64,000 nt of DNA from Amniculibacterium aquaticum (GCF_003852705.1 NZ_REFA01000006.1:49282-113281); one strand, 5' to 3'; shown: positions 26,430 through 35,701, counted from the stretch's first letter. Numbers and translations are program-made. Notes: generated from the sequence alone by a model not told the origin.

Positions 26430-27287
26430 TTACAAGATGTTTAGGGTTTGTTCTTTAATTTTTTCCAATTCGTCTTTCATCACAACGACCAATTTTTGGA
26501 TGTCGGAATGGTTGGCTTTGGATCCCAAAGTGTTGATTTCTCTTCCGATTTCTTGGGCAATGAAACCTAATTTTTTTCCACAAAAATCTTCGTTTTTCAT
26601 GACTTCGGAATAGTAATTTAGATGCTGTGTCAGGCGTACTTTTTCTTCAGAAATGTCCAATTTTTCGGTATAATAAGCCAATTCTTGATAGAAACGGGTT
26701 TCGTCTATGTTTTCAAATTCGCTCAGTGTTTTTTGGTAGCGTTCTTTTACATTGGCCAATCGTATTTCTTCAAAAGGAATCACTTGTTGCAAGGCTTGGC
26801 TGATGTTTTGGATGTTTTTAGACAATTCCAACTGCAAAGTTTTACCTTCAATTTGTCTAAATTCAATGAATTTTTCTACCGCTTCATCAATACTAGAAAT
26901 TAAGAATGCCCATTCTGTCTCTTGCAATTCTTCCGGTCTTGTCGAGATGGCTTCAGGAAAACGGATGGCCATCTTTAGGTATTCAAAATCAGGTCCATCG
27001 TTGCTGATGCTCTTTAACTCGTTGATGTACGAATTTACCAAATCTTTATTGATCTTTACATCGTTGCTGTCTTCAATGGTTTCTACATTGATGTAGCAAT
27101 CGACCTTGCCACGAAGGATTTTGTCGCTAAGACTTTTACGGATGTCAAATTCTTTTTCTTTGTATCTGACCGGAACGCGGAGGTTCAGATCCATGCTTTT
27201 GCTGTTCAAAGACTTTATTTCTACAACAATTTTTTTACCTTCAAAAGTATTTTCGCTTCTTCCGAAGCCGGTCATGGATAGGAGCAT
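26430..27287 (-). CDS. YicC/YloC family endoribonuclease
   Basis: 285 residues with the N-terminal signature LLSMTGFGRSE, then VEIKSLNSKSMDLNLRVP, and the C-terminal domain with EDFCGKKLGFIAQEIGREINTLGSKA, all specific to the YicC/YloC family. Members cut RNA and take part in RNA decay. The order yicC then gmk is conserved in many bacteria. It is divergent from miaA with about 110 bases between, which must hold both promoters. Confidence 0.93.
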   Translation of the reverse strand: MLLSMTGFGRSENTFEGKKIVVEIKSLNSKSMDLNLRVPVRYKEKEFDIRKSLSDKILRGKVDCYINVETIEDSNDVKINKDLVNSYINELKSISNDGPDFEYLKMAIRFPEAISTRPEELQETEWAFLISSIDEAVEKFIEFRQIEGKTLQLELSKNIQNISQALQQVIPFEEIRLANVKERYQKTLSEFENIDETRFYQELAYYTEKLDISEEKVRLTQHLNYYSEVMKNEDFCGKKLGFIAQEIGREINTLGSKANHSDIQKLVVVMKDELEKIKEQTLNIL

Positions 27288-27398
27288 AGTATTTTGCTAA
27301 AAAATTGATGCAAAGATAAGGAATTGTAAGATATTTTTATCCTTTTTATTCTTTAAGACCGACTGAGGATTCAGATTTTTTTAACGAAATTTGCCCGC

Positions 27399-28307
27399 AT
27401 GAAAACTCTAATCTCCATTGTCGGTACAACAGGAATTGGCAAAACCAAGCTGGCCATCGATTTGGCAAAACACTTTTCTACCGAAATTATCTCTTGCGAT
27501 TCCAGACAGTTTTTTAGAAAAATGGAAATCGGTACAGCGGCTCCTACAGCTGAAGAGTTGGCTCAAGTTCCTCATCATTTTGTAGGAAATCTTGATGTGA
27601 CCGATGACTATTCCATTGGGAGATTCGAAACGGATGCCCTTGCAAAATTGGACGAATTGTTTGTTAAATTTCCTGTTGTGGTAATGGTGGGCGGAAGCAT
27701 GATGTACGAAAAAGCTCTGATTTCCGGACTGAACGATTTGCCAGAAGCCAATGAAGAAAATCAAGATAAGTTACAATCCATTTGGGACGAACAAGGTTTG
27801 GAAGGCTTGCAAACGATACTAAAGAATTTGGATGAAGCATATTACCAAAAAGTAGATCTGGAAAACCCCAGAAGATTGCTCCGTGCCATTGATGTATCGT
27901 GGCAAACCGGAAAAAAATACAGCGACTTGATAGAAGAGCCCAAAGCAAAACGAGATTTTTCTGTCATTCGAATTGGAATAGAAGCGCCTAGAGAAATTAT
28001 TTATGAAAGAATCAACAAAAGGGTCGATATGATGTTGGAAAAAGGATTGTTGGATGAAGTGAAAGCCTTGGTAGATTTTCAAAAACTTGTAGCTTTAAAT
28101 ACCGTTGGATATTCGGAAATTTTTAAATTTTTGAACCACGAATGGTCATTAGAATTTGCTGTGCAAGAAGTGAAAAAGAACTCCAGACGCTTTGCCAAAA
28201 GGCAATTGACTTGGTACAGAAAAGAAACGGATATTAATTGGGTCAACTATCAAAATTCATTACAAGAATCCTTATCTTTGCTCAAGAAATTAAATTATTC
28301 ATTATAA
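27399..28307 (+). CDS. miaA: tRNA dimethylallyltransferase
   Basis: 302 residues. Transfers a dimethylallyl group to A37 of tRNAs that read U-starting codons. The P-loop reads GTTGIGKTKLA in place of the common GPTAVGKT, and ISCDSRQFF provides the Asp-Ser substrate signature; GTAAPTAEE and HHFVGNLDVTDDYS are typical, as is NTVGYSEIFKFL and RRFAKRQLTWYRK near the C-terminus. Cytoplasmic. The following thioredoxin-like gene is 10 bases away and probably in the same transcript. Confidence 0.94.
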   Translation: MKTLISIVGTTGIGKTKLAIDLAKHFSTEIISCDSRQFFRKMEIGTAAPTAEELAQVPHHFVGNLDVTDDYSIGRFETDALAKLDELFVKFPVVVMVGGSMMYEKALISGLNDLPEANEENQDKLQSIWDEQGLEGLQTILKNLDEAYYQKVDLENPRRLLRAIDVSWQTGKKYSDLIEEPKAKRDFSVIRIGIEAPREIIYERINKRVDMMLEKGLLDEVKALVDFQKLVALNTVGYSEIFKFLNHEWSLEFAVQEVKKNSRRFAKRQLTWYRKETDINWVNYQNSLQESLSLLKKLNYSL

Positions 28308-28317
28308 AATAAATTTT

Positions 28318-28875
28318 ATGGCAAATACACCTTCCAATATGTTGGCATTGGGCACAAAAGCACCGTTTTTCGAACTTCCGAATCCTTCCAAAATGGGAGA
28401 ATTGCAATCCTTGGAAGAATTGAAAGGAGAAAAAGCCACTTTGGTTGTCTTTATGTGCAACCATTGTCCTTTCGTACTGCACATCATTGATAAATTAAAT
28501 GAATTGTATGAAGATTATAACGAAAGAGGAATAGAATTTATCGCAATCAACTCCAACGATGTCGAAAAATATCCGGCCGACGCCCCCGATAAAATGATTG
28601 AGTTTCAAATCGAAAAAAGATTTGATTTTCCGTACCTCTTTGATGAAAGCCAAGCCGTAGCCAAAGCATACGATGCAGCTTGTACTCCGGATTTTTATTT
28701 CTTTGATGAAAAGCTGGATCTAATCTATCGTGGTCAGATGGACGACTCAAGACCTGGAAACAATAAAGAAATTACGGGTGAAGATTTGATCATCGCTTTC
28801 GAAAATCTTTTGAGCGGAGAGGCTCAAGAAGAGTTTCAAAAACCTAGCATGGGTTGCAACATCAAGTGGAAATAA
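28318..28875 (+). CDS. Thioredoxin-like protein of the AhpC/TSA fold
   Basis: 185 residues, no signal peptide, so cytoplasmic. The N-terminal part KAPFFELPNPSKMGELQSL has the AhpC/TSA beta-hairpin and the active site is VVFMCNHCPFVLHI, a C47-N-H-C50 pair followed by proline. A C-terminal GNNKEITGEDLIIAFENLLSGE closes the domain. This subclass is found in many Bacteroidota, Cyanobacteria and others and is annotated as thioredoxin family or peroxiredoxin-like; the substrate is not known. It sits 10 bases after miaA and ends at a perfect terminator. Confidence 0.82.
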   Translation: MANTPSNMLALGTKAPFFELPNPSKMGELQSLEELKGEKATLVVFMCNHCPFVLHIIDKLNELYEDYNERGIEFIAINSNDVEKYPADAPDKMIEFQIEKRFDFPYLFDESQAVAKAYDAACTPDFYFFDEKLDLIYRGQMDDSRPGNNKEITGEDLIIAFENLLSGEAQEEFQKPSMGCNIKWK

Positions 28876-28902
28876 TCCTCGTTCCAAATCATATAAACAT
28901 AT

Positions 28903-28928
28903 AAAAAGCCGGAAATTTCCGGCTTTTT
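28903..28928 (+). terminator. Perfect palindromic terminator
   Basis: AAAAGCCGGAAA (28904-28915) is followed directly by its complement TTTCCGGCTTTT (28916-28927), then TT. It lies between converging genes and can serve both. Confidence 0.85.
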
Positions 28929-28965
28929 TGCATTGGTTTTGCTTATTTTATTTGGCAGGGCAATT

Positions 28966-30057
28966 TTATTTTGATCGGAAAACGCTCATGTCCAATTTTA
29001 AAGAAAAGAAATTTGAAAAATAATTGGATGCTCCAATTCCGCTGTTGGATATGGCGTAATCCAACTCTAAACCTTTGTATTTTATACCGATACCACCGCT
29101 GGGTTGGAAAGATACTTTTCTGCTGAGATCCTCAATGTCTGTGATGGACTGAAAACGATTGACTCCCAAATGGACAAAAATCATTTTTTGATAGGCCAAT
29201 TCGGCACCTGCATACGGTGTGATGCTCGCAAAGCTGGTAGAAATCACCGCTGCTGTTTTCGCAAAATCGACATTGATGCCGACCTCCGGTAAAAGTTCTA
29301 AATCTCTATTGATTTCAAAATTTTTACTCATACCGGCATTCAGTTTTGGCATGGTCAGTTCCATTTTATCTTTTGGAGCCGGGTTGAATTCTTCACCGTT
29401 TACAATGGTCGATAGTTCTTTTTGATTGACATTCCAAAAGTTGACCGTAGTCAGGACATCTTTTACCGTGATGCCATAATTCCATTCGTTATCCGATTGG
29501 TACAAAGCACCCACATCAAATCCGAAACCGAAACCGTTGGCAAATTTTCCTACATTTCTGTAAATTAATTTGGCATTAACCCCCACATTAAGGTTTTGGC
29601 TGCCGCCAGGACTAAAGGCGTAAGAGAAAATCCCGGCATAATCCGCTTGTGAAAATTTTGTAATTTTGTCGTAGTCTATATTTCCTTCTGGATCAATCAT
29701 TTGAGTGGTGTTCAGGATGTTATCTACACCCAAACGGATAAGGGAAATCCCGATAACACCGTTTCCGTTGTCCAAAGGTTTGGCAAAAGAAAGATAATCG
29801 TATTTGGCAATGCTTTCAAAATATTCGGCATGCATGGCTGCACCTTGCCAATCTTTTTCAATAAAATTGAGACCTGCCGGATTCCACATGGGAGCATAGA
29901 CATCGTTTTGGTTGGAGATTACGGCTCCACCCATGGCGATACCTCTAGCGCCAGCACCGATATTTAGAAATTCATTGGAATATTTTCTGATAATTTGTGC
30001 ATTTGCAAAAATTTGTGAAAAAACAAAGATTCCCGCAATTATTTTTTTCATATTCAT
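28966..30057 (-). CDS. PorV-like outer-membrane protein (type IX secretion related)
   Basis: 363 residues from the ATG at 30055-30057 (an ATG six bases on is an alternative start). Signal peptide ends near A-N-A-Q. The mature start, RKYSNEFLNIGAGARGIAMGGAVISNQNDVYAPMWNPAGL, shows the FadL-like N-terminal pattern shared by PorV, LptO and PorQ of the type IX secretion system. The C-terminal strand ends LKLDMSVFRSK. A longer reading frame upstream would cover the EamA gene and is not used. Most similar in layout to PorV2, an accessory found beside the true PorV in Flavobacteriia; that subclass call is from pattern only. Confidence 0.75.
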   Translation of the reverse strand: MNMKKIIAGIFVFSQIFANAQIIRKYSNEFLNIGAGARGIAMGGAVISNQNDVYAPMWNPAGLNFIEKDWQGAAMHAEYFESIAKYDYLSFAKPLDNGNGVIGISLIRLGVDNILNTTQMIDPEGNIDYDKITKFSQADYAGIFSYAFSPGGSQNLNVGVNAKLIYRNVGKFANGFGFGFDVGALYQSDNEWNYGITVKDVLTTVNFWNVNQKELSTIVNGEEFNPAPKDKMELTMPKLNAGMSKNFEINRDLELLPEVGINVDFAKTAAVISTSFASITPYAGAELAYQKMIFVHLGVNRFQSITDIEDLSRKVSFQPSGGIGIKYKGLELDYAISNSGIGASNYFSNFFSLKLDMSVFRSK

Positions 30058-30080
30058 CTTAAAAATACAAATATAAGAGA

Positions 30081-30962
30081 TTATGCATTTAATTGTTTTT
30101 GTTTTTTTGCTTTTATAACACCGTTTACCACAATCGCCAAGATCATCACGGCTGATGCGATGTAAAAAATGGGACTCATCTGTTCGGATTGTCCAAAGAT
30201 AAAATATGCGAGTATGATGCCGTAGATGGGTTCTAAATTGACCGTCAGGATGAGTGTGAAAGGCGAAATGTACTTCATCAATTGTACGGACTCCAACATG
30301 GGGAAAGCTGTGAAAACGCCTGCCAGTAAGGTGATGAGACCTAGATCGGACCAAGAAATCTGATCGAAATGGAAAATCTGACCGGAGAATAAATAGAAGA
30401 TGGAGAGCAATGCCCAACCGCTAAAAATTTCATAAAAAATAATATTTCCCGCACTGGTTTTACCAAATATTTTCCCGTTTAAGACGGAGAACACCGTTCC
30501 GAAAAAGGCACAAATAATTCCGTAAATAATTCCGGTTTTGTGTTGAAATTCGGTATTGAAAATCATGCCCATACAAATGACAATCACAATGCCCATGATG
30601 ATTTCTGATAAATCTATTTTTCTTTTGAAAATTATGGGTTCTAAAATCGCAGCAAACAAGGTGGACAAAGAAAGACAACTCAGTGCAATGGATACATTGG
30701 ATACTTTTATAGAGGTAAAAAAACAGTACCAATGCAACGCCATAAATCCGCCAATAATCGCCAAGTTGATGAAAAGATTTTTGGAAACTTTCAGACTGTC
30801 TTTTTTGAAGAATCGTATGTAAACAAACAAAAAACCTGCTGCCAACAGCATTCTGTAAAACACCAGAACATCGGCATTGGCATGGATGAGTTTTCCTAAA
30901 ATGGCTGTGAAACCCCAAAGAAAAACAATAAAATGTAATCTAAAAAGTGCTGTTTTCAGCAT
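30081..30962 (-). CDS. EamA-family (DMT) inner-membrane transporter
   Basis: 293 residues in two repeats of five hydrophobic helices, the 10-TMS drug/metabolite transporter plan. Characteristic pieces are ALHWYCFFTSIKVSNVSIA in the first half and VFTAFPMLESVQLMKYISPF with EPIYGIILAYFIFGQSE in the second, which are EamA signatures. Substrate (amino acids, nucleotides or drugs are all known in the family) cannot be read off. The PorV-like gene starts 23 bases downstream on the same strand. Confidence 0.85.
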   Translation of the reverse strand: MLKTALFRLHFIVFLWGFTAILGKLIHANADVLVFYRMLLAAGFLFVYIRFFKKDSLKVSKNLFINLAIIGGFMALHWYCFFTSIKVSNVSIALSCLSLSTLFAAILEPIIFKRKIDLSEIIMGIVIVICMGMIFNTEFQHKTGIIYGIICAFFGTVFSVLNGKIFGKTSAGNIIFYEIFSGWALLSIFYLFSGQIFHFDQISWSDLGLITLLAGVFTAFPMLESVQLMKYISPFTLILTVNLEPIYGIILAYFIFGQSEQMSPIFYIASAVMILAIVVNGVIKAKKQKQLNA

Positions 30963-31059
30963 GATGGAATTGAATTTTAATATTTTGCAAAGCTACAAAT
31001 CCATTTTTCGTTTTACAAAAATCAAAGCTAAAGAACGGAAATGTTTATTTTCCCAAATA

Positions 31060-31175
31060 AAAACCCCGAAAGTTATTCACCTTCGGGATCTTCAAATAAT
31101 AAACTATTAAAAATTAAACTAGGAAATCGAAAAAATAAGATTGTGTTATTATCCTAAATCCTCGATACAAAATTA
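31060..31175 (-). ncRNA. Candidate small RNA
   Basis: Predicted from a minus-strand -7 element TAATTTTG (31168-31175) and a hairpin terminator about 80 bases downstream: stem CCCGAAGG / CTTTCGGG, 7-base loop, then GTTTTTATTT. The part between is AT-rich and has no convincing frame. No -33 TTG is evident. It could equally be the leader or remnant of something else. Confidence 0.35.
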
Positions 31176-31271
31176 GAGAAAGATTGTATTATAAAAATGT
31201 TAAGGAGCGTTAAAGTATTTATAAATAAAATATTGTTTTTCAGTAGGTTATTTTCATGTGAAGGATCGTTT

Positions 31272-31300
31272 TTGCTTCATTCAAAAAAATCGTACTTTTA
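31272..31300 (+). promoter_or_regulatory. Promoter of carboxyltransferase gene
   Basis: TTG (31272-31274, in a TTTTTG run), 18 bases, TACTTTTA (31293-31300); one mismatch at the last base. The ATG at 31325 lies 24 bases on. Confidence 0.5.
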
Positions 31301-31324
31301 ATGCATAAAAAATAAAGCTAATTT

Positions 31325-32953
31325 ATGGACTTAGAATTCAACAAAAGAGAAGATCAAAATAAACTGAAGTGGTCAGAAATCAATAGGATTTTTACAGAAA
31401 TTAAAAAAGGTGGTGGAGAGAAAAGACTTCAAAAACTCCGCGATGAAGGGAAAATGACCGCAAGAGAAAGAATTGATTATCTTTTGGATAAAAATTCGGA
31501 TTCAATAGAAATTGGTGGTTTTGCCGGTTACGAAATGTACAAAGAACACGGCGGTTGCCCAAGTGCGGGTGTAGTTGTTGTGATGGGCTATGTTTCTGGA
31601 AAACAATGTTTGGTCGTGGCCAACGATGCCTCTGTGAAAGCGGGAGCGTGGTTTCCGATTACCGGAAAGAAAAATCTTAGAGCTCAAGAAATCGCCATGG
31701 AAAATCGTTTACCCATAATTTATTTGGTAGATTCAGCCGGTGTTTATCTTCCGATGCAAGACGAGATTTTCCCGGACAAAGAACATTTCGGGCGTATTTT
31801 TAGAAACAATGCCAAAATGAGTTCCATGGGAATTGTTCAGATCTCTGCCGTGATGGGATCTTGCGTTGCCGGTGGTGCCTATTTGCCGATCATGAGCGAC
31901 GAAGCTATGATTGTGGACAAGACCGGATCTATTTTCTTGGCAGGTAGTTATTTGGTGAAAGCAGCTATTGGAGAAAGTATCGATAACGAAACCTTGGGCG
32001 GTGCCACAACGCATTGTTCCGTGTCCGGAGTTACCGACTATAAAGCTAAAGATGATAAAGATGCTTTGGATAGGATAAAAAACATCATGAAGTCCATCGG
32101 ATCTTATGATAAAGCAGGTTTTGACCGTGTTGAACCTGCAATGCCAAAAGCAAAATTGGAAGATATTTATGGGATAATGCCTGTGTCCAGAGCCGAGCAA
32201 TACGACACCTACGAAATCATCAAATGCTTGGTGGATAACTCTGAGTTTGAAGAATACAAAGAAGATTACGGAAAATCCATTATCTGTTGTACTGCAAGAG
32301 TCGATGGCTGGAGCGTTGGTATCGTTGCCAACCAAAGAAAATTGGTGAAAAGTGGAAAAGGTGAAATGCAATTTGGTGGTGTGATTTATTCGGATTCTGC
32401 CGATAAAGCCACACGATTTATCGCCAATTGCAATCAAAGAAAAATTCCGTTAATTTTCCTACAAGATGTTACAGGATTTATGGTGGGTAGCAAGTCCGAA
32501 CACGGCGGAATCATCAAAGACGGAGCGAAAATGGTAAATGCCGTTTCCAACTCTGTGGTTCCAAAATTCACCATCATCACCGGGAATTCTTACGGTGCCG
32601 GAAATTATGCCATGTGTGGTAAAGCCTACGATCCAAGATTAATCGTTGCTTGGCCTTGGGCAGATTTGGCCGTGATGGGTGGAGCTCAAGCAGCAAAAGT
32701 TCTGGCACAGATCCAAGAAGCAACTTTGAAAAAGCAAGGAAAAACTATTTCTGAAGAAGAGCACAATGCTATTTTGGACGAAATTTCAAAAAAATATCAA
32801 AAACAGACCGAAGCAACCTATGCTGCAGCGCGTCTTTGGACCGATGCCATCATCAATCCAGTGGATACCAGAAAATGGATTTCCATGGGGATAGAGGCTG
32901 CCGACCATGCTCCAATAACCGAAAAATTCAATTTGGGAGTTATTCAGGTTTGA
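31325..32953 (+). CDS. Acyl-CoA carboxylase, carboxyltransferase (beta) subunit
   Basis: 542 residues with the two crotonase-like halves of biotin-dependent carboxyltransferases. N-half: KMTARERIDYLLD and the acyl-CoA region PIIYLVDSAGVYLPMQDEIFPD. C-half: IPLIFLQDVTGFMVG followed by GAKMVNAVSNSVVPKFTIITGNSYGAGNYAM, which binds the biotin side. Methylcrotonyl-, propionyl- or geranyl-CoA carboxylases share this form; HFGRIFRNNAKMSS is most like methylcrotonyl-CoA carboxylase of leucine breakdown. No biotin carboxylase gene lies near, so the partner subunit must be elsewhere and the substrate is uncertain. Confidence 0.9.
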   Translation: MDLEFNKREDQNKLKWSEINRIFTEIKKGGGEKRLQKLRDEGKMTARERIDYLLDKNSDSIEIGGFAGYEMYKEHGGCPSAGVVVVMGYVSGKQCLVVANDASVKAGAWFPITGKKNLRAQEIAMENRLPIIYLVDSAGVYLPMQDEIFPDKEHFGRIFRNNAKMSSMGIVQISAVMGSCVAGGAYLPIMSDEAMIVDKTGSIFLAGSYLVKAAIGESIDNETLGGATTHCSVSGVTDYKAKDDKDALDRIKNIMKSIGSYDKAGFDRVEPAMPKAKLEDIYGIMPVSRAEQYDTYEIIKCLVDNSEFEEYKEDYGKSIICCTARVDGWSVGIVANQRKLVKSGKGEMQFGGVIYSDSADKATRFIANCNQRKIPLIFLQDVTGFMVGSKSEHGGIIKDGAKMVNAVSNSVVPKFTIITGNSYGAGNYAMCGKAYDPRLIVAWPWADLAVMGGAQAAKVLAQIQEATLKKQGKTISEEEHNAILDEISKKYQKQTEATYAAARLWTDAIINPVDTRKWISMGIEAADHAPITEKFNLGVIQV

Positions 32954-33031
32954 TAGCGTTGGATGTTGACTTTTGTTGATGAAACTTAAAGATAGAAAGT
33001 GAAAAAATGAAAACTTTTAAACACAAATATT

Positions 33032-33652
33032 ATGAAAAAGCTGTTTGTATTATTTCTATTAAGTATGTTTCATTGGGTTGAAGCTCAGTGTTTTATCAAC
33101 GGTAAATCTACAATTTATGTGTCTCAAGAAGAATCGTTTACGGTAGATCAGTTGGCGCAATGCAAAGAGTGTTATCAATGGTCGGTAAGCAGTACCAACG
33201 ATGCGACAATCGTTTCTGATTACAAAACCAATGAGGTTAAAGTAAAAGGTTTGCGCGTAGGAAGGGTAACGCTTACCCTCTCTATGCTGACCAATAACGG
33301 CTTGGTACAATGCAACAAAAGTATTGATGTGATTGAAGGAAATTCAGTTACCGGAACTTCATCAACCACAAAAATTTTGAATTGCGATATCGATATCAAC
33401 GATTTTAAAGAGTTGAGGTATGCCGACAACCAAATTATTTTTGTTCCCAATGACAGTTCCAAAAATCTGACTTATCAGTGGGTGGTACGCTATCAACAAG
33501 GTGACGAAAAAAGATTTGAAGGTCGTGTTCCGAATGTGGATTATTCCGTAGCCAACCCAATTAATGAGGTCCGATTGATCATCAATTCGACCGTTTGTAC
33601 CCGAAAATTTTCCAAAACTTATCCTGAGAGTTTCTGGAAAGTTTTAAAGTAA
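33032..33652 (+). CDS. Secreted protein of unknown function, Ig/PKD-like beta-sandwich
   Basis: 206 residues with a signal peptide cut near V-E-A-Q (residue 19). Seven cysteines are spread through the mature part, including the pair CKEC in LAQCKECYQWSVSS; disulfides are likely. The stretch EVKVKGLRVGRVTLTLSML looks like a beta-sandwich (PKD or Big-type) repeat, and a second one seems to follow (NLTYQWVVRYQQGD). I do not recognise a named family. Ten bases before a Nif3 gene, so it may be co-transcribed with a housekeeping unit by chance. Confidence 0.6.
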   Translation: MKKLFVLFLLSMFHWVEAQCFINGKSTIYVSQEESFTVDQLAQCKECYQWSVSSTNDATIVSDYKTNEVKVKGLRVGRVTLTLSMLTNNGLVQCNKSIDVIEGNSVTGTSSTTKILNCDIDINDFKELRYADNQIIFVPNDSSKNLTYQWVVRYQQGDEKRFEGRVPNVDYSVANPINEVRLIINSTVCTRKFSKTYPESFWKVLK

Positions 33653-33667
33653 ATTTTATAATTGTTT

Positions 33668-34765
33668 ATGATTTTAAAAGAAATAATTTCTAAAATAGAA
33701 TCCATAATTCCTTTGCAACAAGCAGAAGATTTTGATAATGTCGGCTTGTTGTGTGGAAATCCGAATCGAGAAATCCAAGGAATTTTAATTTGCCACGATG
33801 CTTTGGAATCCGTTGTGGATGAAGCCATTGAAAGAAATGCCAATTTAGTGGTCTGTTTTCATCCCATTATTTTTTCGGGGTTAAAATCGTTGACCGGGAA
33901 AAATTATGTAGAAAGAGCCGTAATAAAAGCCATCGAAAATAAAATTGCAATTTATGCCATTCATACGGCATTCGATAACGATTTTTTCGGGGTCAATTAT
34001 GGAATTTGTAAGGCTTTGGGTCTGGAAAATAGGCAGATTTTGGTGCCAAAAACTCAAGCATTGCAACAATTGGTTGTTCATGTTCCGCTTACGCATATCG
34101 AAGTGGTGAAAGAGGCTCTTTTTTCGGCTGGTGCCGGGCATATTGGATTTTACGATCAATGCAGTTTTTCGGTATCTGGACAAGGAACTTTCAGACCTTT
34201 GGATGGGAGCAACCCGTACAGTGGGAAAATAGGTCTCAGAGAGCAGACCGAAGAGGTTGCCCTTTCTGTAATTTTCGAATCGTACAAACAATTTTCTATT
34301 CTTCAAGCTGCAAAAACAGCACATCCTTATGAAGAAGTCGCGTATCAAATTTATGCTTTAGAAAATGAAAATCAGTACCAAGGATTGGGAATGTTTGGGG
34401 AATTGGAAGAAGCGATGGACGAGGTCGATTTTATGAATTTTTTGAAAGAAAAATTCGAATTGAAACTCATTCGTCATTCCAATTTAATAGGAAAAAAAGT
34501 AAGAACCATTGGTGTTTTGGGTGGTAGCGGAGCTAGTGGGATCAAGAAGGCATTGTCTCAAAAATGCGATGTGTACATCACTGGCGATGTCAAGTACCAC
34601 GATTTCTTTTTGGCCGAAAATAAAATGCTCATTTGTGACATTGGCCATTTTGAGTCAGAACGATTTGTCTGTCAACAATTATTTGAAATTTTGTCAGAAA
34701 ATTTTCCTAACTTTGCAATCTTGAAAACAAACGAGAATACCAATCCCGTAAATTATTTTTTATAA
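33668..34765 (+). CDS. Nif3-like dinuclear metal-centre protein
   Basis: 365 residues from the ATG at 33668 (an in-frame TTG six bases before is less likely). Domain order is the Nif3/YqfO pattern: Nif3 half, inserted PII-like domain near residues 130-220, then second Nif3 half. Metal ligands are visible in CFHPIIFSG, YAIHTAFDND and CDIGHFESE, which bind two metal ions. The GTP cyclohydrolase I type 2 name is often carried over but is not established. Forms toroidal hexamers in known structures. It starts 16 bases after the secreted protein and stops 4 bases before the coiled-coil zinc-ribbon relative. Confidence 0.92.
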   Translation: MILKEIISKIESIIPLQQAEDFDNVGLLCGNPNREIQGILICHDALESVVDEAIERNANLVVCFHPIIFSGLKSLTGKNYVERAVIKAIENKIAIYAIHTAFDNDFFGVNYGICKALGLENRQILVPKTQALQQLVVHVPLTHIEVVKEALFSAGAGHIGFYDQCSFSVSGQGTFRPLDGSNPYSGKIGLREQTEEVALSVIFESYKQFSILQAAKTAHPYEEVAYQIYALENENQYQGLGMFGELEEAMDEVDFMNFLKEKFELKLIRHSNLIGKKVRTIGVLGGSGASGIKKALSQKCDVYITGDVKYHDFFLAENKMLICDIGHFESERFVCQQLFEILSENFPNFAILKTNENTNPVNYFL

Positions 34766-34768
34766 AAT

Positions 34769-35548
34769 ATGGCTAAAAAAACTTTAGAAATTTCTGTTGA
34801 AGAAAAATTAAGAGCATTATACGATCTTCAAATTATTGACTCTAGATTGGATGAAATCCGCAATACAAGAGGAGAATTGCCTATTGAAGTAGAGGATTTG
34901 GAAATCGAAATCGAAGGTCTTGAGAAAAGAACAGAGAAATTTCAAAACGAAATTAAGCAACAAGATGACGACATTAAGATGAAAAATGAAGTGATCAATC
35001 ATGCTAAATCGTTAATCGAAAAATACAAATCGCAACAAGATAGCGTTAGAAATAACAAAGAATTTGAAGCCCTAGATAAAGAAATTGAATTCCAAGATCT
35101 GGAAATCCAATTGGCTGAAAAAAGAATCAAAGAAGCGGGTGCTAGAAAAGCACACAAGCTAGAATCTTTGGAAGAACTAAATACTAAAATTGAAGGACTA
35201 AGAACCCACTTAAACTTCAAGAAAACCGAATTGGACGGTTTGATTTCTGAAACTCAAAAAGAAGAAGAATTCTTGATCGAAAAGTCAAAAGAATTCAGCA
35301 CACTAATTGATGAGAGATTGTTAAATTCATACAACAGAATTAGAACCAATTCTTCCAACGGTTTGGCAGTTGTAGGTCTAGAAAGAGGTGCACCTAAAGG
35401 TTCATTCTTTACTTTGCCTCCTCAAAAACAAATGGAAATTGCTCAAAGAAAGAAAATCATCATCGATGAGCACAGTGGGAAAATCCTTGTGGATGACGAA
35501 TTGGTGATTGAAGAAGATCAAAAAATGATGGATATTATTAAATTCTAA
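34769..35548 (+). CDS. COG1579-type coiled-coil protein lacking its zinc-ribbon cysteines
   Basis: 259 residues. The first 190 are a long antiparallel coiled coil (LRALYDLQIIDSRLDEI, then E/K heptads with EGLEKRTEKFQNEIKQQDDD and EALDKEIEFQDLEIQLAEKR), the pattern of COG1579. The C-terminal domain reads APKGSFFTLPPQKQMEIAQRKKIIIDEHSGKILVD, where most members carry four cysteines; none is present here, so zinc is lost although the sheet is kept. It follows Nif3 by three bases, a pairing conserved in many bacteria. Function unknown. Confidence 0.82.
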   Translation: MAKKTLEISVEEKLRALYDLQIIDSRLDEIRNTRGELPIEVEDLEIEIEGLEKRTEKFQNEIKQQDDDIKMKNEVINHAKSLIEKYKSQQDSVRNNKEFEALDKEIEFQDLEIQLAEKRIKEAGARKAHKLESLEELNTKIEGLRTHLNFKKTELDGLISETQKEEEFLIEKSKEFSTLIDERLLNSYNRIRTNSSNGLAVVGLERGAPKGSFFTLPPQKQMEIAQRKKIIIDEHSGKILVDDELVIEEDQKMMDIIKF

Positions 35549-35571
35549 TTTCTATTATTTATAAATGAAAA

Positions 35572-35602
35572 AAAGTTCAAGTGAAAACTTGGACTTTTTT
35601 AT
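35572..35602 (+). terminator. Terminator of Nif3 operon
   Basis: Stem AAAGTTCAAG (35572-35581) / CTTGGACTTT (35588-35597, one G-T pair) followed by T. Confidence 0.8.
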
Positions 35603-35701
35603 TACTCAAAAAGGGTGGTTTTCCTGTTGTGTTTTTTGGAAATCAATCTACCTTTGTCATGAATTTTTTTCTAAAGAACATAAAAACACAAGATGAAAAT
35701 G

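Larger units (their letters stand above)
30963..31324. other. Intergenic region with candidate small RNA and two promoters
   Basis: About 360 bases without a protein gene. On the minus strand a hairpin (CCCGAAGG / CTTTCGGG, 31060-31085) with a T tract lies about 80-100 bases after an exact TAATTTTG element (31168-31175), as would be seen for a small RNA of about 100 bases. On the plus strand the promoter of the carboxyltransferase lies at 31272-31300. I see nothing else. Confidence 0.5.

Noticed and set aside
31325..32953. Part of a leucine or propionate breakdown operon
   Set aside because: No biotin carboxylase, acyl-CoA dehydrogenase or mutase is adjacent, so the pathway cannot be assigned by context.
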